Below are positions 7,236 through 12,422 of a stretch of 12,422 nt of DNA, one piece after another. Under the pieces are notes generated by a model. It was given only the letters and a program-made list of their open reading frames with translations. It had not been told where the DNA came from and ran no database searches. The stretch lies in NCBI GenBank assembly GCA_003225615.1, contig QIAS01000133.1:1-12422 (forward strand), written 5' to 3'. Positions within the stretch are counted from its first letter, which is position 1, and every line of letters begins with the position of its first letter. This DNA comes from Acidobacteriota bacterium. Lineage in GTDB: Bacteria; Acidobacteriota; Terriglobia; Terriglobales; Acidobacteriaceae. Position numbers and translations under genes: made by a program.

Positions 7236-8441
7236 ATGACAGTGCACCCCACTACGACGATCGCGGCCGGTGAGCTTCAGGAAGACCGATTCAGCCGCCT
7301 GCGCCTGATTCCGTGGTGGGACCAGGAAAAAATTCGCGCCACTCGCGTGCTGGTGGTGGGCGCAGGCGCTCTGGGCAATGAAATCCTAAAAAACCTGGTT
7401 CTGCTGGGCTTTCAGCAGATCGTCATTGTTGATCCGGATCGGATCGAGGAATCGAATCTTTCCCGCACAATTTTATATCGCAGTGAGGATGTAGGGCAGT
7501 TCAAGGCTGATGTTGCAGCGCGCAGCGTGGCAAATATCTGTCCGGGCGGGCACATTCGCTCACTGGTCGGCAATGTGATGCATGACTGCGGCCTGGGATT
7601 GTTCGCGTGGAGTGACCTGATCTTCGCGGGGCTGGACAATCGCGAAGCGCGTCTTTGGATCAACCGCTCCGCGTGGAAGATGAATCGGCCTTGGATCGAC
7701 GGCGCGATTGAAGGCATCAACGGCATCGCGCGTGTTTTTCTCCCCGGCTCGCCTCCTTGTTACGAGTGCACGCTGGGGGAGACGGATTGGAAGCTGCTGG
7801 AGAAGCGGATGTCGTGCAACCTGCTGGCGCGACAGTCGAATGTGGAAGGCAAGGTTCCGACGACGCCGACTATCTCATCGATCATCGCCGGCATCCAGGT
7901 GCAGGAAGGGGTGAAGCTGATTCATGGGCTGCCCACGCTGGCCAGCCGCGGCTACATGTTTGAAGGCTTGAACCACACCTCTTATTTATTCGACTACACG
8001 GAAAATCCCGACTGCATGAGCCACTATACGCATGAACGCGTAGTCGAGATTTCTTTGCGATCGTGCGAACTGACGCTTCAGCAGCTGCGCAAGCGGGCGC
8101 AAGAGGATTTGGGCACGTCGGATGTGACTATTGAGTTCAGCCGCGACATTATTCACAAGCTCGTTTGCCCGAAATGCCACGGCGAAGAGGAGAGATTCGC
8201 ATCCCTGGGCAGCATTAATGTGGAAGAGGGCCGCTGCCCGCAGGATGGCGAGATGCGGATTGTGGTTACCGCTCATGGATTTGCCGGGAGTGAGGAATTC
8301 GGCGAGCGTATGCTCGACAGATTGGGGCTGCCACGGTTCGATGCGTTTGTTGGGCGAACTCCCGAACAGGAACTTGTTTACTTGATCTCCGGAGACAGGG
8401 GCGAGGTCCTTGGGTCGCAAGGGTTGGCGGCGGGGCGATGA
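7236..8441 (+). CDS. E1-like Ubl-activating enzyme (ThiF/MoeB/UBA fold) with candidate catalytic Cys
   Basis: This is a 401-aa adenylating enzyme expected to activate the Ubl C-terminus with ATP and hold it as a thioester. The Rossmann/E1 core spans about 15-265: GAGALG (42-47) binds nucleotide, Asp66 in IVDPD, Asn74 and Arg77 in SNLSR, and Lys90 and Asp134 in GLDN are canonical adenylation residues. CYEC (175/178) is a Zn-ligand pair, with Cys260 in NPDC a possible further ligand. Cys194 in RMSC falls where UBA3-type E1s carry the catalytic Cys, which suggests true transthiolation to an E2. Residues about 270-401 exceed the MoeB/ThiF length. They contain a TLQQL...DVTIEF beta-grasp-like segment, a CPKC...CPQD partial Zn ribbon (311, 314, 334) and a C-terminal LDRLGLP...VYLISGD element, consistent with a ubiquitin-fold domain that recruits E2. 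The ATG starts 2 bp after the Ubl stop, and the TGA overlaps the JAB start (ATGA). Confidence 0.95.
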   Translation: MTVHPTTTIAAGELQEDRFSRLRLIPWWDQEKIRATRVLVVGAGALGNEILKNLVLLGFQQIVIVDPDRIEESNLSRTILYRSEDVGQFKADVAARSVANICPGGHIRSLVGNVMHDCGLGLFAWSDLIFAGLDNREARLWINRSAWKMNRPWIDGAIEGINGIARVFLPGSPPCYECTLGETDWKLLEKRMSCNLLARQSNVEGKVPTTPTISSIIAGIQVQEGVKLIHGLPTLASRGYMFEGLNHTSYLFDYTENPDCMSHYTHERVVEISLRSCELTLQQLRKRAQEDLGTSDVTIEFSRDIIHKLVCPKCHGEEERFASLGSINVEEGRCPQDGEMRIVVTAHGFAGSEEFGERMLDRLGLPRFDAFVGRTPEQELVYLISGDRGEVLGSQGLAAGR

Positions 8442-9304
8442 CGAAGCACAAATTCAAATCCGATGTGGCGCAACCGACGGTCGTCATTGATAGTGACGTC
8501 GTACGGCAGATCCGCCAGCACGCGCGCTCCTGCAGCAAAACAGAGGTTTGTGGCGTCTTGATCGGTCGTGAGAATGGCAAGTCGGCGGTCATTGAGGCCT
8601 GCATCGCGGGGATCAACGCCGCGCAAGCGGGTACCCACGTCACTTTTACCCAGGACACGTGGCAACACATCTACCAGATCAAGGACCGTGACTATCCCGA
8701 TCACCGCATTGTGGGCTGGTATCACTCACACCCGGGATTCGGGGTTTTTCTCTCCGACCACGACACGTTCATTCACCAAAACTTTTTTTCGTCTCCTCTG
8801 CAGGTGGCCTGGGTCTATGACCCGCACAGCGATGAGGAAGGGTGTTTCGGTTGGGTGGGTGATGGCATTAAACGGATCTCGGAAATTGCTGTCGCCGATC
8901 GCAAAGGCGGTGAGGGTGCAGGGGAGACCGGGAAACCGGAGCCGGTGGGGTTCTCTGAAGAAAATGATACGGATGAAGAAGTGATTCGCCCGGCGCATTC
9001 CAGTTCCGAGCCGCCGTCGTGGCTGGGTTGGACGGTCACGGTTATGTCTTATTTATCCGTCTTTGTGGTCGGATTTTTCATAGCGTATTTCTTCTTCCCC
9101 GTGCATGTTGCAGTACCGGTACCCGTCGATCCGCAGACGGGGCGGCCTTTGCTGCAATATTTTCCGGGGGAACCGAACTCGCAAGCTCGACCGGGCGACA
9201 ACCTGGGGGAGCCAAGCACAAATCGTTCCGAAAATAATCCAAGCCGCCAATCATCGGCCCCGAGCAGCGGAAACGAGAAGGGAAAAGATGCCCAGCGGCA
9301 ATAA
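8438..9304 (+). CDS. JAMM/JAB metallopeptidase with C-terminal transmembrane anchor
   Basis: This is a 288-aa protein whose N-terminal domain (about 14-155) is a Mov34/MPN/JAB zinc isopeptidase. All metal and catalytic residues are visible: Glu36 in KTEVCGVLIG and the HSH-x7-S-x2-D motif with His96, His98, Ser106 and Asp109 (YHSHPGFGVFLSDHD). Enzymes of this type cleave Ubl-substrate isopeptide bonds or trim Ubl precursors. Because the Ubl here already ends in Gly, deconjugation is the more likely job. After an acidic linker (about 155-193) comes one strong TM helix (about 196-221), then a roughly 65-residue Pro/Ser/Asn-rich tail, presumably periplasmic. The peptidase would thus face the cytoplasm at the inner membrane. 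The ATG overlaps the E1 stop by 4 bp, and the gene ends 17 bp inside the next gene. Confidence 0.94.
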   Translation: MTKHKFKSDVAQPTVVIDSDVVRQIRQHARSCSKTEVCGVLIGRENGKSAVIEACIAGINAAQAGTHVTFTQDTWQHIYQIKDRDYPDHRIVGWYHSHPGFGVFLSDHDTFIHQNFFSSPLQVAWVYDPHSDEEGCFGWVGDGIKRISEIAVADRKGGEGAGETGKPEPVGFSEENDTDEEVIRPAHSSSEPPSWLGWTVTVMSYLSVFVVGFFIAYFFFPVHVAVPVPVDPQTGRPLLQYFPGEPNSQARPGDNLGEPSTNRSENNPSRQSSAPSSGNEKGKDAQRQ

Positions 9305-10358
9305 CAAAGAAACGATCAAGATCACGCTGGAAGATCTGGCCAACGTGTCGACGCCGGAAACGGCCGCGAGGAGCGCAAGCGCGGCGGCTCCGGCCTTGGG
9401 AACCAAAAGCTACGGCAGCGTAAGCGCCGACGCCGAGCAACCCAGCTTGCTGCCCGAGGAACACGGCAGCATTTTGTTACAGGGATGGTTCTACCTGGGA
9501 GCAGCGGGCTTCGTCGGCGCCTTGATCGGCTGGGGAATTTGCGAGCCTGGTTTCGTTGATGGTACGCCCGGCGTACACCGCTGGGGAAACATCTGGCTCA
9601 TACCAGTGATGGTTACTTTTATGTGCTTCGGCTTCGGCGTGGCGGAAAGCATCGTGGAACGTTCGGTTCGCAAAGCCCTGGTACGGGCTTCGCTTTCTGT
9701 CCCGCTGGGGATCATTCTCGGTTTCATCTTCTATGTTCTTGCCAACATCATGTACTCGATCGGGATTGGGATCTCGCTCGCGTCGGGCGCACAGACCATT
9801 AATAATCCAGCGCTTTGGATCGCGCGCGGGCTCGCCTGGATGGTTTTTGGTGCGGCCGGAGGCGTGGTCTATGGCATCGTGGGTCAGTCCACCAAGAAAT
9901 TGCAGTACGGAGTTCTGGGTGGGGTCATCGGCGCGGGCATAGGCGGCTTCCTGTTTGATCCGATCTCATTCTTGACGCATGGCGGCGGGGCGAGCCGAGC
10001 CGTCGGACTGAGCTTGTTCGGATTATCTACAGGCATCGCCATGGGACTGGTGGAGAGCGCTCTGAAGGATCGCTGGCTCTACGTCACGAGTGGGCCGCTG
10101 GCGGGCAAACAGTTCATTCTCTACAAACCGCGCACTGTCATCGGCAGCCAGCAACAGTCGGACATCTATCTGTTCAAGGATTCCACCATACTTCCACAAC
10201 ACGCGGTGGTTGAGATCAACGGGGCCCGGGTACAGATCCGCGCTTCGGGTCAGACCTACGTTTCCGGGCAGCCCGTACAGGTTCAAGCCTTGCAAAGCGG
10301 CGCGGTGGTGCAGATCGGGCGCTACGGATTTCGTTATCAGGAGAAGCAAAGGAAGTGA
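9288..10358 (+). CDS. Polytopic membrane protein with C-terminal FHA-like domain
   Basis: This is a 356-aa protein. The start at ATG 9288 is chosen because GAGAAGGGA lies just upstream and because further upstream the frame encodes Arg-rich shadow sequence over the JAB gene. Residues 1-60 are a polar, Ala/Ser-rich cytoplasmic segment. About six hydrophobic segments, many Gly-rich, fill about 62-258. The C-terminal about 263-352 forms an FHA-type beta-sandwich: RTVIGS (282-287), SDIYL (291-295), QHAVVEI (304-310) and a final VVQIGRYGFRY. Canonical FHA domains have Arg in IGR and Ser in SRxH to bind phosphothreonine; here these are Ser287 and Leu-Pro, with the His (305) kept, so phosphate binding may be altered or lost. 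It probably docks a partner at the membrane. It overlaps the JAB gene by 17 bp and the RING gene by 4 bp. Confidence 0.87.
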   Translation: MPSGNNKETIKITLEDLANVSTPETAARSASAAAPALGTKSYGSVSADAEQPSLLPEEHGSILLQGWFYLGAAGFVGALIGWGICEPGFVDGTPGVHRWGNIWLIPVMVTFMCFGFGVAESIVERSVRKALVRASLSVPLGIILGFIFYVLANIMYSIGIGISLASGAQTINNPALWIARGLAWMVFGAAGGVVYGIVGQSTKKLQYGVLGGVIGAGIGGFLFDPISFLTHGGGASRAVGLSLFGLSTGIAMGLVESALKDRWLYVTSGPLAGKQFILYKPRTVIGSQQQSDIYLFKDSTILPQHAVVEINGARVQIRASGQTYVSGQPVQVQALQSGAVVQIGRYGFRYQEKQRK

Positions 10359-11011
10359 ACCCGATTTGCCCATATTGCCGGATGGAGGCGGGCGCCGAAG
10401 AGGGCGAACGGATCGACTGCCCAGGATGCGGAACGCCGCACCATCCGGATTGTTTCCACGAGAATGGCGGCTGTACTGTGTTTGGGTGCTCGCATGCTCC
10501 GGTGGATGAACCGAAGTTGAGCGTTACGGGCACCGATCTAGCCGGCAATACTCATACCTACGAGCGGCCTGTTGCGCCGATTGTTTATTCCACGCTGGGA
10601 CTGCAGGGGACGGCAGCAGCGGCGACAACTGCGGCTCCGAGTTCACCAGCTCCGCAGCCGCCACCACCAATGAGCAGCACCGCAGCCGCGCCGCCACCGG
10701 CGGCTATGAGTACAGCACCACCACCCTCTCCTGCGCCTTCTTACCAGCCGCTTTACTATCTTCAACCAACGCCGGCGGAACTGTACGCCAGTATTGAAGC
10801 CCCAAAAAAACGCGTTACCTTTGTGCTACTGGGTATTTTCCTGGGCATCTTTGGAGTCCATAATTTCTATGCGGGTTACATGCGCAAAGGCGCCGCTCAA
10901 CTCTGCCTGACGCTTTTTACGTTCTTCTACGGCGCCATTGTCAGCTGGGTATGGGCAATTTTTGAAGTTTGCACGGTTCATCAGGATTTCGACGGCGTTC
11001 AATTCACCTAG
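10355..11011 (+). CDS. Prokaryotic RING-finger protein fused to TM2 domain (candidate E3)
   Basis: This 218-aa protein begins with a binuclear zinc treble-clef/RING-like module: Cys5-x2-Cys8, Cys22-x2-Cys25, His29/His30, Cys33, His35, Cys40 and Cys45 (CPYC...CPGCGTPHHPDCFHENGGC). This matches the pattern of the bacterial RING finger family 1. RING domains position E2-Ubl thioesters for transfer. A long Ala/Pro/Ser/Thr-rich linker follows (about 85-140), then a TM2 domain (about 150-208) with two helices and the characteristic GIFLGIFGVHNFYAG...KGAAQL pattern. The RING would therefore be tethered on the cytoplasmic side of the inner membrane. The start is GTG 10355, overlapping the FHA gene's stop (GTGA). 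The E1, E2, JAB and Ubl neighbours support an E3-like role. It could also be a structural Zn module, since not all prokaryotic RINGs act in conjugation. Confidence 0.92.
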   Translation: MNPICPYCRMEAGAEEGERIDCPGCGTPHHPDCFHENGGCTVFGCSHAPVDEPKLSVTGTDLAGNTHTYERPVAPIVYSTLGLQGTAAAATTAAPSSPAPQPPPPMSSTAAAPPPAAMSTAPPPSPAPSYQPLYYLQPTPAELYASIEAPKKRVTFVLLGIFLGIFGVHNFYAGYMRKGAAQLCLTLFTFFYGAIVSWVWAIFEVCTVHQDFDGVQFT

Positions 11012-11025
11012 GGGACGGGACGAGC

Positions 11026-11664
11026 ATGAATTATTACATCAAGCGCGAGCTCCAGGAGTACGGGCCATACACACTAGCCGATCTGCAGCGATATGTGGCG
11101 TCGGGAAACATCTTGCTGACCGACTTGACGCGCAGCGAGGGCTTGAATGATTGGGTGCCCGTTTCGCAGGTCATCGGGAATATCCCGGTGCCGGTCGCGG
11201 CGCCCGCTGCCGCCGTTGCAGATCCTGGCGCTGTTTACCCAGCGCCGCCTTCCCTGCACTGGGGCATCGTGCTGCTGTTGGGGATCGTCACCTGTGGCAT
11301 CTTTGGATGGATATGGGCACTGATTGAGGCGTCCTGGCTGAAGAGGGTAGAGCCATCCAGCAAAGCGATGACCTATTATATTGTCTCTCTCGGCTTATTC
11401 GTGGGCACCATTGTGGTAAGCACGGTTCCGCAATACAAGGCGTTTGGTGGACTCCTGAACCTTGCCGGCTTGGTTATGTGGTTGGTTGCGGCTTTCAATA
11501 TGAAGTCTTCTTTGGAGGAGCACTACAATTCTGCCGAACCGATCGGCCTGCGACTAAGCGGCGTGATGACCTTCTTTTTCAATGTGTACTACTTCCAATA
11601 TCACCTCACGCGAGTTGCGGAAATGAAAAATAAGCTGGCCGTGGGAGCGGCGCAGGGGGCGTAA
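11026..11664 (+). CDS. GYF_2 (DUF4339) domain protein with C-terminal membrane domain
   Basis: This is a 212-aa protein. The GYF_2 domain occupies about residues 1-52: MNYYIKRELQEYGPYTLADL followed by GLNDWVPVSQV, matching the x-Y-x-x-x-x-GPY...W-x-P/V pattern. GYF domains usually bind proline-rich peptides, and the upstream RING-TM2 protein has just such a Pro-rich linker, so binding between the two is an attractive inference. An Ala/Pro linker (53-77) leads to about four hydrophobic segments (79-104, 115-134, 142-157, 178-193). The last contains NVYYFQYHL, reminiscent of DUF4234-type membrane proteins. ATG 11026 is preceded by a GGGGACGGGACG purine-rich site; the frame is open upstream but only over the end of the preceding gene. 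It follows that gene by 14 bp. Confidence 0.88.
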   Translation: MNYYIKRELQEYGPYTLADLQRYVASGNILLTDLTRSEGLNDWVPVSQVIGNIPVPVAAPAAAVADPGAVYPAPPSLHWGIVLLLGIVTCGIFGWIWALIEASWLKRVEPSSKAMTYYIVSLGLFVGTIVVSTVPQYKAFGGLLNLAGLVMWLVAAFNMKSSLEEHYNSAEPIGLRLSGVMTFFFNVYYFQYHLTRVAEMKNKLAVGAAQGA

Positions 11665-12047
11665 TGTCTTTGCGCTTGCGCGCGAATGTTATAGCAGCGG
11701 CGCTGTGTGCTGGAGCGGCGGTGCTTTACCGCTTTCCTCCCGCGCAGTACGGGTTCTATCCGCAATGCCCCGTGTTCCGGTACGCGCATCTCTATTGCCC
11801 GGGCTGCGGTCTTACCCGTGCTCTTGCGGCCTTAGTGCATGGACAGCTAGACGAGGCGATTCATTACAATGCTCTCGCCGTGCTGCTGGTCCCGTGCCTG
11901 CTACTGTATTTCGTTGTCCCCTATTGGAGAATGGTCAAAGACAATCGTTTTGGGTGGCCGGTTGTTCCGGGATGGTGCGTGAACTTGACTGTGTTTAGTG
12001 CGCTCCTATTCGGCGTCTTCAGGAACATCAGCCACGTCACGTTGTAA
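11664..12047 (+). CDS. DUF2752 family small membrane protein
   Basis: This is a 127-aa membrane protein with the DUF2752 signature CPGCGLTRALAALVHG (residues 45-60, Cys45 and Cys48), followed by A-IHYNALAVLLVP. Three hydrophobic segments are visible: about 8-22, 69-87 and 105-120. The molecular role of the family is not established. The CxxC pair could bind metal or be redox-active, and its position between helices fits the membrane surface. The ATG overlaps the preceding stop by 1 base (TAATG), and the E2 gene starts 5 bp after its stop, so it is locked into the conjugation operon. DUF2752 genes also occur in many unrelated contexts, so it might be an accessory. Confidence 0.88.
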   Translation: MSLRLRANVIAAALCAGAAVLYRFPPAQYGFYPQCPVFRYAHLYCPGCGLTRALAALVHGQLDEAIHYNALAVLLVPCLLLYFVVPYWRMVKDNRFGWPVVPGWCVNLTVFSALLFGVFRNISHVTL

Positions 12048-12052
12048 CCCCT

Positions 12053-12422
12053 ATGCTTTCACCTCGAATACGACGCCTGAAATTCGATCACGACATACTG
12101 CTTCGCCGCTTGTCCAAGTGGCCGCTGATTCGGATCGACGGCACCGCGGGAATGCCGCCGGAAGTTTATCGTTTCACCTATTTCATCAAGGGATTGTACG
12201 TTGCGCCCAATGGCGACATCCTGGAGCGAGATTCGCACCAGTTGGAAGTGAATTTGTCACTGGGCTATCCGCGCCGGGCGCCGCAATGCCGCATGCTCAC
12301 GCCAGTGTTTCATCCCAACTTTGATCAGGCCAGCGTGTGCATCGGAGATTTCTGGGCAGCCTCGGAAGGGCTGGATGATCTGATCATTCGCATTGGCCGC
12401 ATGATCGCTTATCAGGAATACA
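12053..12422 (+). CDS. E2 ubiquitin-conjugating enzyme-like protein, 3' end cut off by window
   Basis: At least 123 residues of a UBC-fold E2 are encoded from ATG 12053 with no stop before the window ends. Helix 1 (about 4-21) leads into strands TYFIKGLYVAPNG (42-54) and LEVNLSLGYPRRAPQCRMLT (64-83), the latter like the FPxxPP region of E2s. The active-site block follows: His87-Pro88-Asn89 (FHPNF) and Cys96 in ASVCIGDFW, matching the HPN...G-x-(I/V)-C...W core of eukaryotic E2s. Cys96 is therefore the predicted thioester Cys and Asn89 the oxyanion-stabilising Asn. A following helix has DDLIIRIGRMIAYQEY. It should receive the Ubl from the E1 and work with the RING protein. The start is 5 bp after the DUF2752 stop, although no clear Shine-Dalgarno is visible. 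The C-terminus and any fused domain lie beyond the window. Confidence 0.93.
   Translation, partial: MLSPRIRRLKFDHDILLRRLSKWPLIRIDGTAGMPPEVYRFTYFIKGLYVAPNGDILERDSHQLEVNLSLGYPRRAPQCRMLTPVFHPNFDQASVCIGDFWAASEGLDDLIIRIGRMIAYQEY

Noticed and set aside
11998..12324. 108-residue frame over the start of the E2 gene
   Set aside because: It is out of frame with the E2 and lacks protein-like character; the frame from 12053 encodes the HPN/Cys E2 core.
6964..12422. Known CBASS Cap2/Cap3 or Bil antiviral operon
   Set aside because: There is no cGAS/DncV-like nucleotidyltransferase, no effector and no tandem-ubiquitin BilA-type Ubl; the RING, TM2, FHA and GYF_2 members point to a different system class.

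Overview
This looks like chromosomal DNA of a soil-type Gram-negative bacterium. The moderately high GC, the tripartite RND efflux operon and the ubiquitin-like gene cluster would all fit Acidobacteriota. That assignment is an inference from gene content; the window contains no rRNA or other marker gene.

Positions 1-4652 hold the end of a tripartite efflux operon on the + strand, in the order inner-membrane RND pump, HlyD/MFP periplasmic adaptor, NodT-type outer-membrane lipoprotein. The pump enters from the left edge and carries a frameshift near 1010. The adaptor and channel genes overlap by 4 bp and look intact. Positions 4653-4923 contain no gene but hold a large imperfect hairpin (4681-4769) built from short CTTTGCG-like units. 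A 123-aa pseudo-receiver protein (4924-5295, +) converges with a 73-aa small membrane protein (5328-5549, -). Positions 5550-5883 are non-coding and contain a plausible sigma70-type promoter at 5783-5811.

From 5884 to the right edge runs a tightly packed, co-directional operon that encodes a near-complete bacterial ubiquitin-like conjugation pathway. In order the genes are: a two-TM protein and a trypsin-like serine protease (probably one gene split by a frameshift near 6250-6293); an 89-aa ubiquitin-fold protein ending in Ala-Gly; an E1-like activating enzyme with a candidate catalytic Cys and an extra C-terminal region; a JAMM/JAB isopeptidase with a C-terminal TM anchor; a polytopic membrane protein with a C-terminal FHA-like domain; a prokaryotic RING-finger protein fused to a TM2 membrane domain (candidate E3); a GYF_2/DUF4339 multi-TM protein; a DUF2752 membrane protein; and an E2 ubiquitin-conjugating enzyme, cut off by the window end, with the HPN and active-site Cys motifs. 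Most junctions overlap or are separated by a few bases, which suggests translational coupling.

My reading is that the operon makes a Ubl, activates it (E1), transfers it (E2), directs it to targets at the inner membrane (RING-TM2) and removes it again (JAB-TM). The FHA, GYF_2, DUF2752 and protease proteins would be membrane-bound scaffolds, sensors or processing factors. Systems of this broad class, with a YukD-like Ubl and a prokaryotic RING, have been proposed from comparative genomics by the Aravind group. The strongly membrane-anchored architecture seen here, and its physiological role, are not established as far as I know.
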